Shown: positions 34,279 through 43,575 of the stretch, piece by piece
Layout of the letters: each line of letters starts with the position of its first letter
How positions within the stretch are numbered: position 1 is the first letter of the stretch
Source: Roseovarius sp. SCSIO 43702
Lineage (GTDB): Bacteria > Pseudomonadota > Alphaproteobacteria > Rhodobacterales > Rhodobacteraceae
Assembly (NCBI RefSeq): GCF_019599045.1
Contig: NZ_CP080623.1
Coordinates: forward strand, 2,936,501 to 3,000,500
Length of the DNA stretch: 64,000 nt
Direction of reading: 5' to 3'
The notes under the pieces: generated by a model
Seen by the model: the letters and a program-made list of their open reading frames with translations, nothing else
The model's database searches: none
What the model was told of the DNA's origin: nothing
Program-made: the position numbers and the translations under genes

Positions 34279-34324
34279 ACCGACGTGATACCGACGTGGA
34301 TACCGACATGGATACCGACGTTGG
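34279..34324. repeat. 12-bp tandem repeat
   Basis: ATACCGACGTGG (34288), ATACCGACATGG (34300) and ATACCGACGTTGG (34312), preceded by a partial ACCGACGTG (34279). It sits in the 172-base gap between the converging alcohol dehydrogenase gene and the ABC operon. Copy number may vary between strains. Role unknown. Confidence 0.75.
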
Positions 34325-34382
34325 GGGCGGCGCCGCGCTGCCCCCGACATCTCGTGCCCATGTCCAGATGTGGTGGCTTCGC

Positions 34383-35387
34383 TCAGGCCGGCACCTCGGC
34401 CAGCAATTCGCGCCAGCGGTGACAGGCCACCTCGTGTTCCGTCCCCGCATGTTCGAGCGCCGGCTCGACCTCTCGGCAATGGTCGATCGCGTGCGGACAA
34501 CGGGTGTTGAACTTGCATCCCGGCGGCTGATTCATGGGCGACGGGATCTCCCCCTCGAGCTTCTGCGCGCTGCCCCTGTCGTCGGGATCGAGCGAGGGGA
34601 TCGCCGAGAACAGCGCCTTGGTATAGGGATGCTTCGGCTCGGCGAACAGGGACCTCGTGGGCGCCGTCTCGACAAGCCGACCGAGATACATGACCGCCAC
34701 GTGATCACAGCTATGCGCCACCACGCTCAGGTCATGGCTGATGAACATGAAGGTAATACCGAGGTCGCGCTGCAACTCCTTGAGAAGATTGAGAACATCT
34801 GCCTGGATCGACACGTCGAGCGCGGCCACGCTTTCGTCCGCCACCACGAATTTCGGCCCTGAGACCAGCGCGCGGGCGATGGAGATCCGCTGTCTCTGGC
34901 CACCGGAAAAGGCATGTGGAAAGCGCCTGAGATGTTCGAGGTTGAGCCGGCATTTCGCCGCGATCTCGCGCACCCGCGCATCCGTCTCCTCGCGCCCCTT
35001 CGTCAGGCCCATGACCTCCAGCGGCTCCGCGATGATATCGCGCACGGTCATGCGCGGAGACAGGGCGGCATAAGGATCCTGGAAGATGAGCTGCGCCCGC
35101 TTGCGATAGTCCTTGAGGTCGTTTCCGTCCAGCGTGGCAAGGTCATACCGCACCTCGCCATCGTCGTAGGTCGCCTCGCCGCCGGTGATCGGCACCGCCT
35201 TGAGAAGCGCCCGCCCCAGCGTCGTCTTGCCCGACCCGCTTTCCCCCACGATGCCGTAGAATGACCCGCGCGGGATGTCGATGTTGACCTTGTCGACCGC
35301 CTTCAATACGCGCTTGCCGAATAGCGTCCCGCCGATATTGAACCCCACCGAGAGGTCCCGCGCCCTGATCAGGTCGTTGCCGCTCAT
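34383..35387 (-). CDS. Peptide-type ABC transporter ATPase (DppF-like)
   Basis: A 334-residue ATPase: Walker [15 protein letters not shown], signature FSGGQRQRISIARA, Walker B KFVVADESVAALD, and the oligopeptide C-terminal extension with the 4Fe-4S-like Cys motif (CKFNTRCPHAIDHC). Note that Walker B here has Asp-Glu-Ser-Val rather than the more common DEPT. The ATG at 35387 overlaps the partner's stop by 4 bases. Confidence 0.93.
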   Translation of the reverse strand: MSGNDLIRARDLSVGFNIGGTLFGKRVLKAVDKVNIDIPRGSFYGIVGESGSGKTTLGRALLKAVPITGGEATYDDGEVRYDLATLDGNDLKDYRKRAQLIFQDPYAALSPRMTVRDIIAEPLEVMGLTKGREETDARVREIAAKCRLNLEHLRRFPHAFSGGQRQRISIARALVSGPKFVVADESVAALDVSIQADVLNLLKELQRDLGITFMFISHDLSVVAHSCDHVAVMYLGRLVETAPTRSLFAEPKHPYTKALFSAIPSLDPDDRGSAQKLEGEIPSPMNQPPGCKFNTRCPHAIDHCREVEPALEHAGTEHEVACHRWRELLAEVPA

Positions 35388-36379
35388 GCGTCCTCCCCCT
35401 CGTAGATGTGGCACGCAACCTCATGATCCGGCTCGGGTTTTCGGATAATCGGCTCGCGCATCCTGCACACGTCGCCAAGGTATTTCGGACAGCGCGTATG
35501 AAAGACGCAACCCGAGGGTCGTTCCAGCGGCGAGGGAATGTCACCGGGCACCGGGACCAGCGGCGCATCGAGATCGTCGAGCGTCGGCAGGGCCGCCAGA
35601 AGCCCTTGCGTATATGGGTGTTTTGCATCCCGGATGACGGGCCGGACCGGCCCTTCCTCGATCAGGCGGCCAAGATACATCACCGCCACCTTGTCGGCGG
35701 TCTGCGCCACCACGCCGAGATCGTGGGTGATGAAGATGATGCCCATGTGAAACTCGTTCACGAGGTCCTTCATCAGGTCGATCACCTGCGCTTGGATCGT
35801 GACGTCGAGTGCCGTGGTCGGCTCGTCCGCGATAAGCAGCTTCGGCCGTGTCGACAGGGCCATCGCGATCATCGCCCGCTGCCGCATCCCGCCCGAAAGC
35901 TCGAATGCATACTGGTTGAACCGGCTCGGGGCATCCGAAATCCCGACGCGATCCAGCATCTCGATCGACACCTCCTTGGCCTTGGCCTTGGACATGTCGG
36001 AATGAAGCTGCAATTGCTCGACCATCTGCTTGCCGATGGTCAGCGCGGGCGCGAAACTCGCCATTGGTTCCTGGAAGATCATGGAAATCGCCCCGCCCCG
36101 CACGACCTTCAAATCCGACGGACGCCGCAGCGACAGCACGTCGACCGGCCCGGTCTCCGTGTGCAGCGTGATCCGGCTTTCGGGGCTGTAGACCGCGTTC
36201 CTGGCGTTGAGATGCATGAGCGACTTCGCCGTCACCGACTTGCCCGAGCCGCTTTCGCCGACAAGGCCCATCACCTCGCCCCTGTCGAGCGTGAAACTCA
36301 CGTCATCCACCGCCGTCACCAGCCCCTCGTCGGTGCGGAACTTCAGCGTCAGGTTCTCGACTTCGATCAGCGCGCTCAT
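35384..36379 (-). CDS. Peptide-type ABC transporter ATPase (DppD-like)
   Basis: A 331-residue ATPase, the partner of the DppF-like subunit: Walker [13 protein letters not shown], signature LSGGMRQRAMIAMA, Walker [15 protein letters not shown]-terminal CVFHTRCPKYLGDVC. Overlaps both neighbours by 4 bases in a tight operon. Confidence 0.94.
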   Translation of the reverse strand: MSALIEVENLTLKFRTDEGLVTAVDDVSFTLDRGEVMGLVGESGSGKSVTAKSLMHLNARNAVYSPESRITLHTETGPVDVLSLRRPSDLKVVRGGAISMIFQEPMASFAPALTIGKQMVEQLQLHSDMSKAKAKEVSIEMLDRVGISDAPSRFNQYAFELSGGMRQRAMIAMALSTRPKLLIADEPTTALDVTIQAQVIDLMKDLVNEFHMGIIFITHDLGVVAQTADKVAVMYLGRLIEEGPVRPVIRDAKHPYTQGLLAALPTLDDLDAPLVPVPGDIPSPLERPSGCVFHTRCPKYLGDVCRMREPIIRKPEPDHEVACHIYEGEDA

Positions 36380-37575
36380 CTGGAATTGTCCGAATAAGGG
36401 TCGGCAGCGTCCCGCAGGCCGTCACCGACGAAAACGAAGGCCATCACCAGCGCGATGAAGAACAGCACCGGGATGAAATACCATTGGTAATTGAGCAGGA
36501 CGTCCGCGCTCGTCGCCTTCTGGAGCATGACGCCGAGGCTCGATACCGGATCCTTGAGACCCAGCCCGATGAAGGAAAGCGCGGTCTCGCTCAGCACCAT
36601 GTAGGGAAACGAGATCACGAGGTCGACGATGATGTAGCTTGTGAAGCTGGGCAGCAGGTGCTTGCGGATCACGTGCCCCGACGACGCGCCGCAGAGCTGT
36701 GCGGCCAGCACGTATTCCTGGTTCCGCTCGGTCAACAGATGCGTGCGAACCCGCCGCGCAAGCGTGGGCCAGCCGATCAGGCCCAGGATCATTGATATGT
36801 AGAAAAACCTCGCCTCCGCGGTCATCTCGGGCGGCATGAAGGCCGCCACCGCCATGAAGAGCGGGATCGCCGGCACCGTGCGCACCGCGTCGGTGATCAT
36901 CTGTATGACCCCGTCGATCCATCCCCCGTAGTACCCCGAGATCCCGCCGATGATGAGGGCCAGAACGAAGGCGATGAAGACCCCGATCGTGCCCACCTGC
37001 ATCGACGTCCAGATCGCGTGCAGCGTTCGGCTGAAGATATCCTGCCCGTCCTCGTCGGTCCCGAAGATGTGAATCTTGGCGTCCTCGACCCCGAAGAGAT
37101 GCGTGTCCATCGGGATGAAGCCGAAAAGTTCGTACCGGTCGCCCTCGACGAAGAAGCGCAGGTAGTGGCGCTTGTCCTCGTTGACCTTCGTCACCCAGCG
37201 GAAATTGGTCGCGATCGAGCGTTCGCGCTCGACCGCGTGGATGAAGGGGCGCGCCGAGCAACCGTTCTTGTCGCAGAACTGCGGCAGTTGCGGTGCGCCG
37301 TTGGTATAGTCCCTGTCCCGGCCCGCGATGGTCGGGTCATAGGGCGACAGGAACGGCGCGAAGAGTCCCGACAGGACCAACACCACCAACACGATGGCCG
37401 CAACCATCGCCGCGCGCTGCTTCTTGAACCGCGCCCAGATGAGCTGGCTCTGGGAGGCAGTGAAATAGGCCTCCTTGGCGCGCCGTTCGACCGCGTCCTC
37501 GGTCTCGACCACCTGCACATGAGGTCCGGTGGTTTCGGCGAGGTTGGGCTTGAGGGGATCGGGGGGGTTACTCAT
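36376..37575 (-). CDS. Peptide-type ABC transporter permease (DppC-like, long form)
   Basis: A 399-residue permease. After the first helix (AAIVLVVLVLSGLFAPFLS) there is an extra periplasmic loop of about 85 residues (DYTNGAPQLPQFCDKNGCSARP to ELFGFIPMDTHLFG) not found in standard DppC proteins of about 300 residues. The EAA-type block follows later (LAAQLCGASSGHVIRKHLLPS). The loop includes two Cys that may form a disulfide. This long form goes with long binding proteins for sugars or opine-like substrates. Confidence 0.93.
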   Translation of the reverse strand: MSNPPDPLKPNLAETTGPHVQVVETEDAVERRAKEAYFTASQSQLIWARFKKQRAAMVAAIVLVVLVLSGLFAPFLSPYDPTIAGRDRDYTNGAPQLPQFCDKNGCSARPFIHAVERERSIATNFRWVTKVNEDKRHYLRFFVEGDRYELFGFIPMDTHLFGVEDAKIHIFGTDEDGQDIFSRTLHAIWTSMQVGTIGVFIAFVLALIIGGISGYYGGWIDGVIQMITDAVRTVPAIPLFMAVAAFMPPEMTAEARFFYISMILGLIGWPTLARRVRTHLLTERNQEYVLAAQLCGASSGHVIRKHLLPSFTSYIIVDLVISFPYMVLSETALSFIGLGLKDPVSSLGVMLQKATSADVLLNYQWYFIPVLFFIALVMAFVFVGDGLRDAADPYSDNSR

Positions 37576-37581
37576 GGCCGC

Positions 37582-38586
37582 TCACCTCAGGATGCTCTTG
37601 CGGACGCGCGGGTCGATCACCGCCAGAAGCACGTCGGTCAGGAAATTGAGCGTCACGATCGACGCCGTGAGAAGGAAGATGATCGCACCGGCAAGTTGCT
37701 GATCGTTGGACCGTGCCAGCGCTTCGATCAGAAGCGCGCCCGCGTCCGTCATGACCAGGATCAGCGCGACGATGGGCAACTCGTTGAAGATGCGGTTCAG
37801 GTCAAACCCCAGGCTGTTGATGATCGGCCCCAGCGCGTGCCGCGCCGGGTAACGCCAGAGAAGCCTTCGCCCATGTACCCCCCGCGCCGCGGCGGCGGTG
37901 ACGTAGAGCTTGCCGATCTCGTCCGACATGAGCGCCCGCACGGTCTGAAGCGCGAAGGCGGTGGCGGACCATCCCAGGATGAAAACGGGCAACCACGCGT
38001 GTTTCAGCAGGTCCACGAACTTGTCCCAGTCCCAGGGCGCATCGCGGTATTCCTTGCTGAAAAGACCGGTCAGCGTCTCACCGAACCAGACGGTCGAGAT
38101 CAGCATGATGATCAGCGCCAGGAGAAAGTTCGGCATGGCAAGGCCAAGGTAGCTGAAGAGGCGAAGACCGTTGTTGAGATACGGGTTGTTCGTCGCCGCC
38201 GAAAGGATCCCCACGGGGATCGCGATGGCATAGGCAAGGGTAAGCGACGCAAGGCAGATGCCAAGCGAAAGCCAGAACTTCGATCCCAGAAGCTGCGCGA
38301 TGTTCACCCGCAGGATGCAACTGTCGCCGAATTCGCCCTGGAACGCGTTCACGATCCAGAGGCCCCACCGCGTGAGGAACGGCTGATCGAGGCCCAGGCG
38401 CTTGCGCTCGGTCTCGATATCGGCGACCGAAATGCCCGAGCCTTGGGTGTTCTTGAAAGCCAGATACCGCTCGGCGCAGTCTCCCGGCACAAGCTCCATC
38501 AGCGAGAAGACCACCAGCGACACGATGATCAGCGTGATCATGGCCATGATGGCTCGTGTCACCACGAAGCGGCTGAAATTCAGCAT
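37582..38586 (-). CDS. Peptide-type ABC transporter permease (DppB-like)
   Basis: A 334-residue permease with an N-terminal helix (IMAMITLIIVSLVVFSLMELVPGD), a periplasmic loop and five further helices, and the permease coupling region with TAAAARGVHGRRLLWRYPARHA. Starts at ATG 38586, 106 bases after the binding protein gene. Confidence 0.93.
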   Translation of the reverse strand: MLNFSRFVVTRAIMAMITLIIVSLVVFSLMELVPGDCAERYLAFKNTQGSGISVADIETERKRLGLDQPFLTRWGLWIVNAFQGEFGDSCILRVNIAQLLGSKFWLSLGICLASLTLAYAIAIPVGILSAATNNPYLNNGLRLFSYLGLAMPNFLLALIIMLISTVWFGETLTGLFSKEYRDAPWDWDKFVDLLKHAWLPVFILGWSATAFALQTVRALMSDEIGKLYVTAAAARGVHGRRLLWRYPARHALGPIINSLGFDLNRIFNELPIVALILVMTDAGALLIEALARSNDQQLAGAIIFLLTASIVTLNFLTDVLLAVIDPRVRKSILR

Positions 38587-38692
38587 CGCGTTTCCCTGTT
38601 GTCCCCGGGGCGGGTGCATGCCCGGCCCTTGTTATCGTTGGGAGTGCACCGGGCGAAACGAGCCGCCCGGCGCAGGTATCCATTTGACCGGC

Positions 38693-40732
38693 CTACTCTT
38701 CGAGCCACCACTGCGTCGCGCGGTAGGGGTAGGTGCGGTAGTATTCGTAGGAATGCGTCTTGAACTCGGTAAAGTTCTTGAGCCGATCCGAGTGGAAGAT
38801 CGGTGCCGGCGCATTGACCGTCCCGATGAAGAACAGGTTCTCGGTCATGTTCTTCACGAGACGCTCCCCGAGTTCCTTGAACTCATCGCTTTCCTGGTCG
38901 GCGGACTGGAAGGCATTGATATCCTCGATCAACTGCTTCACGTCCTCCGGCGGCTCGACGCCCGCGGCGCCGTCGCTGTCGACCCATTCGGCCCAGAGCA
39001 TGCCGTTGCGGTTGCCGAAATAGTTCTCGAAGGGCGGCACCCAAAGCTCGTTGTTGCCAAGGACGATCGCCATCGGCTGGCCCTTGCGCCACATCGACAC
39101 GTCCAGCTGGTTCGACGACTGGGCCGAGCGATACTCGTCCGGCGTCACCTCTTTCACGACCGAATCGATCCCCACATCCCGCCAGTACTGCGAGACAAGC
39201 TCGACCGTCTGCCCGGCGACGCCTTGCGTCGAATAGTTGAGGTTCAGGACAAGCTTGTCGCCATTGGGCAATTCGCGCATCCCGTCGCCATCCTTGTCAA
39301 CGACACCGAGCTCATCCAGCCGCGCCTTGGCCCCCTCCGGGTCATACTCGGCCATGTAGCTTTCCCATTTCGGGTCCACGAATTCCGGCAGCGGCGAGAA
39401 GCCCACATATTGCTTGGGCTTGCCCTGTCCGAAGAAGCCCGTTTCGTTGAGCTCCTCCCGATCGATGGCCAGAGACATCGCCTCGCGGAACTTCACATCG
39501 CCGAACACCTCGCGCTTCTCGGGATCCTCGTGCGTGACGTTGAAGCCGAAGGCACTCATCGTGATCTCGGGTTTGAGCTGGATGCCATAGCCGCCCTTCT
39601 CCTGGTTCTCGAGCAGGATCGGTGCGGATTCGAGTTGCAGCGATTGAGACTTGTAGTCCACTTCGTTGTTCACGAGCTTGAGGATGCGAACCTCGTTGTC
39701 GTTGATGTAGACCTCGTCCTGCTCGCTGATATACGGAAGCTGCTGGCCCGTCGGATCGACCTGGAAGAAATAAGGGTTCGCGACCAGGTGGCGCCCCTCG
39801 GTCGTGTCGGTCACGTAGATATGGCTCTCGAGCGTGGGATAGGTCGCCTTAGGCAGATCATCCACGAGTTCGGGCTTCGACAACATCGGCGTGGGCGTGT
39901 CCGTCCAGTCCGAGTTGCCGTAATAGGCCTTGATCGCGTCATAGCCGTTCTCGAAGCCCAGGCTTTGCGCGTAGCTGTCCGCATCCTCGCTCACGTCCGG
40001 GTGGAACTTGCCCAGGAAATGCTTCGGCTGGAACGGCTGCGAGTAATGCGTCGCGAAATGCGCCAGCAGCCCCGGCTTGGGTGCGGGCAGCTTGAAGATC
40101 ACCGTGACGTCGTCGGGTGTCTCGACGGTCATCGTCTCACCGCCGACGGTGATGTAGTCCTTGGGCGTTTCGAAGATGTTGGTGTCGAGCATCAGGTTGT
40201 CGTGATAGAATTTCACGTCCGCGCTGGTGAACGGCTCCCCGTCCGACCACTTGTGCCCCTTGCGCAGCGTTATCGTAAGCTGGGTGAAATCGTCATTCCA
40301 TTCCCATGATTTCGCGACATTCGGCACGATGGTCTGAAGGTCGTCGGAATAGCGGACGAAGCTCACATGCCGCACCGAGAGGAAGTCGGACGTGCCCGCT
40401 TCGGTCGCGTTCGACAGGACGTCCAGGGTGCCGCCATACTCGCCAATGCTGTTGTAGGGCACCACGACAAGCGGCTCTTCCGGCAGGCGTTCGGCCAGGG
40501 GCGGCAGATCGCCATTCCCCTTGATCTCGGAATTCAGCGCCTCGATATCGGGGTTGGTCGTGAACTCCATTTCGCAACCGGCGGCCTCCTCGAAGGCGCT
40601 CAGCTCGTATTGCTGCGGGTAGGCGCCCGGCGCTATCCCCTGCATGTCCTCGAGGGTGATCGCCGGGCAATTGGCCAGCGCCGCCGCAGGCAGCGCGAAG
40701 AACGCCACCCCTGACAATAAAATCCGTTTCAT
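38693..40732 (-). CDS. Long periplasmic binding protein of the first ABC system (SBP_bac_5 type)
   Basis: A 679-residue exported protein with signal peptide RILLSGVAFFALPAAALA. It follows the peptide-binding fold (SWEWNDDFTQLTITLRKGHKWSDGEPFTSADVKF is the hallmark block). It is about 150 residues longer than DppA/OppA, closer in size to the alpha-galactoside binder AgpA of rhizobia. The ribosome site GAGAGGAT precedes the ATG at 40732. The ligand is unknown: an oligosaccharide, a modified peptide or an organic ester are all possible. Confidence 0.9.
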   Translation of the reverse strand: MKRILLSGVAFFALPAAALANCPAITLEDMQGIAPGAYPQQYELSAFEEAAGCEMEFTTNPDIEALNSEIKGNGDLPPLAERLPEEPLVVVPYNSIGEYGGTLDVLSNATEAGTSDFLSVRHVSFVRYSDDLQTIVPNVAKSWEWNDDFTQLTITLRKGHKWSDGEPFTSADVKFYHDNLMLDTNIFETPKDYITVGGETMTVETPDDVTVIFKLPAPKPGLLAHFATHYSQPFQPKHFLGKFHPDVSEDADSYAQSLGFENGYDAIKAYYGNSDWTDTPTPMLSKPELVDDLPKATYPTLESHIYVTDTTEGRHLVANPYFFQVDPTGQQLPYISEQDEVYINDNEVRILKLVNNEVDYKSQSLQLESAPILLENQEKGGYGIQLKPEITMSAFGFNVTHEDPEKREVFGDVKFREAMSLAIDREELNETGFFGQGKPKQYVGFSPLPEFVDPKWESYMAEYDPEGAKARLDELGVVDKDGDGMRELPNGDKLVLNLNYSTQGVAGQTVELVSQYWRDVGIDSVVKEVTPDEYRSAQSSNQLDVSMWRKGQPMAIVLGNNELWVPPFENYFGNRNGMLWAEWVDSDGAAGVEPPEDVKQLIEDINAFQSADQESDEFKELGERLVKNMTENLFFIGTVNAPAPIFHSDRLKNFTEFKTHSYEYYRTYPYRATQWWLEE

Positions 40733-41032
40733 ATCCTCTCCTGTTCCTTGGTCGGTTGATTTATGGCGGGGGTCTTCTGCCCCTCGTTCTTCGACCGTAA
40801 GCCGCGATGCTATGCGGCGCATGGTCGACTTGAATACGTCCAGTTGACCCGAAGGCTTAGGGCCAGCCGTCCTGATCATCCAGTCTCTTGCGTTTCTCCC
40901 CCTTGTCGAAACCCCGGTCCTCGCCCTCCGAAAGCGGCCGCGAGCCACGTCTCTAGGCCATCGCCGGAACGCGTCTTGCTGGGTTTCCCGAATGCCTCAC
41001 GCGCGCTGGCCGGCCCGCTCGCGGATCGTCCC
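40733..41032. promoter_or_regulatory. Regulatory gap upstream of the first ABC operon, with a 27-bp dyad
   Basis: A 300-base intergenic stretch without genes. It contains an imperfect dyad at 40823-40849 (GGTCGACTTG ... CAGTTGACC, 9 of 13 pairs match), about 95 bases before the binding-protein ATG, a plausible operator. I see no strong -35/-10 pair; CATAAAT near 40755 is a possible -10 on the minus strand. The sulfatase-type gene ends at 41033 on the same strand. Confidence 0.4.
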
Positions 41033-42517
41033 TTATCCGCGGCGAACGCCCTCCGCGGTGATCATCGTTCTGGCGAACCGCCCCTCGGCATGGCGCATGC
41101 GATGGTTCAACATTGCTTGCGACATTTCCAGAAGAATCTTGTCATCCGCCTCGGCGATGCGCTCCTCGCCGGTGTTGTCGCGCTCCAGAAGGACGGGCGG
41201 CAAGCCGCCGTTGAAGTGCACGAGCGCCCTGTCGCGCGTGCGCAGAATCGCAAGGTTCGCGTCATCCGCGCCCAGCCCCAGCGCCTCCTGCCAGAGGGTC
41301 GGATCGACCGGATCGCCGAAATCCAACTCGGAAAAGCTGTGCGTCCGCCACCCGTCGGGCTGCACGCCCTCGAGAAACGGCCGCAGGCTCACGCCGTCCA
41401 TCGTGTCGGGCACCTCCTGGCCGATCAGATCGAGGATCGTGGGCGTCACGTCGACCGATTCGGTCATCGCCTCGACGCTTGTCCCGAACGCCTCCGTATG
41501 GCGCGGATCACGGACGATTAGCGGAACATGATAGGCCGCGTTGCGATATGTCATCTTCCCCCACTGGTGATGATCACCCAACATCTCACCGTGGTCCGCT
41601 GTCAGGATGATGAGCGTGTCGTCATACTGCCCTGTCTCCCGCAAGAAGGCGATCAGGCGCCCGATATGGTCGTCCACCTCCCGCGCAAGCCCCAGATAAA
41701 GCGCGCGCAGCATCCTGACGGTTTCGTCATCGTCGGGCAGATCGGGAAATCCAACGACATTCGACGCGATGCGCTTGGCCTGCAGGGTCGGCGCGTTGAA
41801 GGGATGGGCCGAAGCCTCTGCGTCGCGTGGGACCGGGCGATGCGCCGGCGGGACCACACCCCGATCCACGCAATCATTGTAGGGCGCTGGCGCGACGAGC
41901 GGTGGATGCGGCCGGATATAGGTCACGTGGGCGAACCAGCCAGGCGGCCGCACTCGCAGCTCCTTGATCACCCGGTCAGTCAGAAAGGCCGTATCGCTGT
42001 CCTCGGCGGCATAGAAGGCCGGCGCATCCGGTCGGTCTCCATCGGGACGAAATATCTCGGGATATGGCGGCACCGCGTGGCCTTTCGCCGCAAGGTGCGC
42101 ACGCCAGGGCCAGCTTTCCTCGAGCCGCATCTCGACCGCCTCGTCGAACCCGGCAAGCACTTCCTCGTAGGTATGAAGGCGCGGGTCGTTCGGATCGTGC
42201 AGGCGCGGGTCCGCGGTGACGTCGGTATAGCCATAGAGAAGCGGCGCATATCCCGCCTTGCGCGCCTCGGTCGCGATGTTCGGCAGATCGTGCCGCAGGG
42301 GCGTGCCGTTGCGCACCGCACGATGGTTCATCGCGTATTGGCCCGTCAGGATCGAGGCTCGCGACGGGCCACAAGGGCAAGTGACCGTATGGTGATACCG
42401 GAAACTGACAGCCTCATCCGCAAAGGCGCGCAGGGTCTTGAGATCGGCCGCCTTGGCAAGCGGGCCGAACAGGCAATCGGCGCGAAGCTGGTCGATGATG
42501 ACGAAGAGGACATTCAT
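41033..42517 (-). CDS. Sulfatase / phosphonate monoesterase superfamily hydrolase
   Basis: A 494-residue alkaline phosphatase superfamily protein. The active-site block reads TCPCGPSRASILTGQ, matching CxPSRxxxxTG, with Cys49 as the residue converted to formylglycine in type I sulfatases and phosphonate monoester hydrolases. Metal residues: VIIDQLRAD near the N terminus and LTADHGEMLGDHHQWGK. No signal peptide, so it should act in the cytosol, on a substrate brought in by the adjacent ABC system. Lies on the same strand as that system and divergent from the DeoR gene. Sulfate or phosphate ester cannot be told from sequence. Confidence 0.88.
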   Translation of the reverse strand: MNVLFVIIDQLRADCLFGPLAKAADLKTLRAFADEAVSFRYHHTVTCPCGPSRASILTGQYAMNHRAVRNGTPLRHDLPNIATEARKAGYAPLLYGYTDVTADPRLHDPNDPRLHTYEEVLAGFDEAVEMRLEESWPWRAHLAAKGHAVPPYPEIFRPDGDRPDAPAFYAAEDSDTAFLTDRVIKELRVRPPGWFAHVTYIRPHPPLVAPAPYNDCVDRGVVPPAHRPVPRDAEASAHPFNAPTLQAKRIASNVVGFPDLPDDDETVRMLRALYLGLAREVDDHIGRLIAFLRETGQYDDTLIILTADHGEMLGDHHQWGKMTYRNAAYHVPLIVRDPRHTEAFGTSVEAMTESVDVTPTILDLIGQEVPDTMDGVSLRPFLEGVQPDGWRTHSFSELDFGDPVDPTLWQEALGLGADDANLAILRTRDRALVHFNGGLPPVLLERDNTGEERIAEADDKILLEMSQAMLNHRMRHAEGRFARTMITAEGVRRG

Positions 42518-42713
42518 GCGGTCGGTCACGGTGGGCTGGCTCCGGCTTTTGCGTCGCGGGTCAGCAAACCCGCTCGCCGGGCCGGCATCAAGGGGATTGT
42601 GCGGGCCTCTCCGGGCGCCTTGTTCGTCCTGCCGTGTTTCCACAGACCCTTCGTCTCGGGAGCCCGATATCCGCAAAAACATGCAAATTCCCACATTTCC
42701 CCTTATGGCGATC

Positions 42714-42741
42714 TCGACACCCGCAAAAAAGGGTCTATTGT
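42714..42741 (+). promoter_or_regulatory. Candidate promoter of the DeoR operon
   Basis: TCGACA (42714-42719) and TATTGT (42736-42741) are separated by 16 bases. Transcription from about 42748 would leave a leader of 23 bases before the DeoR ATG. Confidence 0.4.
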
Positions 42742-42770
42742 GCGGTAACACATCCATAACTCACGCCACG

Positions 42771-43562
42771 ATGATCAAACCCGCGGACACCCATGCCACC
42801 CATCGCGAGGTGGAACTTCTCGACACGCTGCGTGCCTGTGGCGGCTCGGCCCGCACGGCCGCGCTCGCCGAGGAGCTGGCCGTGTCGGAGGAAACCGTGC
42901 GGCGCACCGTCAAGTCGCTGGCCAAGGCCGGGCTGGTGCACCGGGTGCATGGCGGCGTCTACCTCGCCAATACCGACGCGGCCTCGCCGGTCATGTCGCG
43001 GCTCGAACGGAACGCGGCGGAAAAGGCGCGCATCGCCTCGGCCGCGGCACGTCTCATCCCCGATGGCGCCTGCGTGTTTCTCGACGTCGGCTCGACCACG
43101 GCCTATGTCGCGGAGGCCCTGCGCGATCATCGCGGCCTGACCGTTGTGACGAACGGGCTTTACGCCGCACAGGCGCTCGTGCGCCGAAACGACAACATCG
43201 TCTGGCTCGCGGGGGGCGAGCTGCGCGAGGCGGAACTGGGAACGTTCGGCGCATCCGCCGAAGCTTTCATCGGCCAATTCAACATCGACATGGCGGTGCT
43301 GAGCGTCGACGCAGTCGATCCCGTCTCAGGCTTTCTTCTCACCGGCGCAGCCGAGGCCGAACTTGCCCGGAGCGTCACTGCCCGCGCAAAACGCTGCCTC
43401 GTCGCGGTGGGCCACACCAAGTTCGGCCAGACCGCCCCGATGGTGGCCTGTCCGCCCGAAGCGGTAGACCTTCTCGTCACCGACGCCGAGCCCAGGCCCA
43501 ACTTCCGCGAGCGGCTCGAGCATTGGGACATCGAGCTGGTCGTGGCGAAGGCGAAGAAATGA
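42771..43562 (+). CDS. DeoR/GlpR-family transcriptional regulator
   Basis: A 263-residue repressor: N-terminal helix-turn-helix (TAALAEELAVSEETVRRTVKSL) and C-terminal sensor domain with FLDVGSTTAYVAEAL and VVTNGLYAAQALVRR, typical of DeoR proteins that bind phosphorylated sugars. It is the first gene of an operon with the Na/Pi cotransporter, SDR and dehydrogenase and is divergent from the sulfatase-type gene. It may control both. Confidence 0.9.
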   Translation: MIKPADTHATHREVELLDTLRACGGSARTAALAEELAVSEETVRRTVKSLAKAGLVHRVHGGVYLANTDAASPVMSRLERNAAEKARIASAAARLIPDGACVFLDVGSTTAYVAEALRDHRGLTVVTNGLYAAQALVRRNDNIVWLAGGELREAELGTFGASAEAFIGQFNIDMAVLSVDAVDPVSGFLLTGAAEAELARSVTARAKRCLVAVGHTKFGQTAPMVACPPEAVDLLVTDAEPRPNFRERLEHWDIELVVAKAKK

Positions 43563-43575
43563 GAGGGGACGACTC

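Noticed and set aside
34279..34324. CRISPR array.
   Set aside because: The repeat unit is 12 bp with no spacers, so it is a simple tandem repeat.
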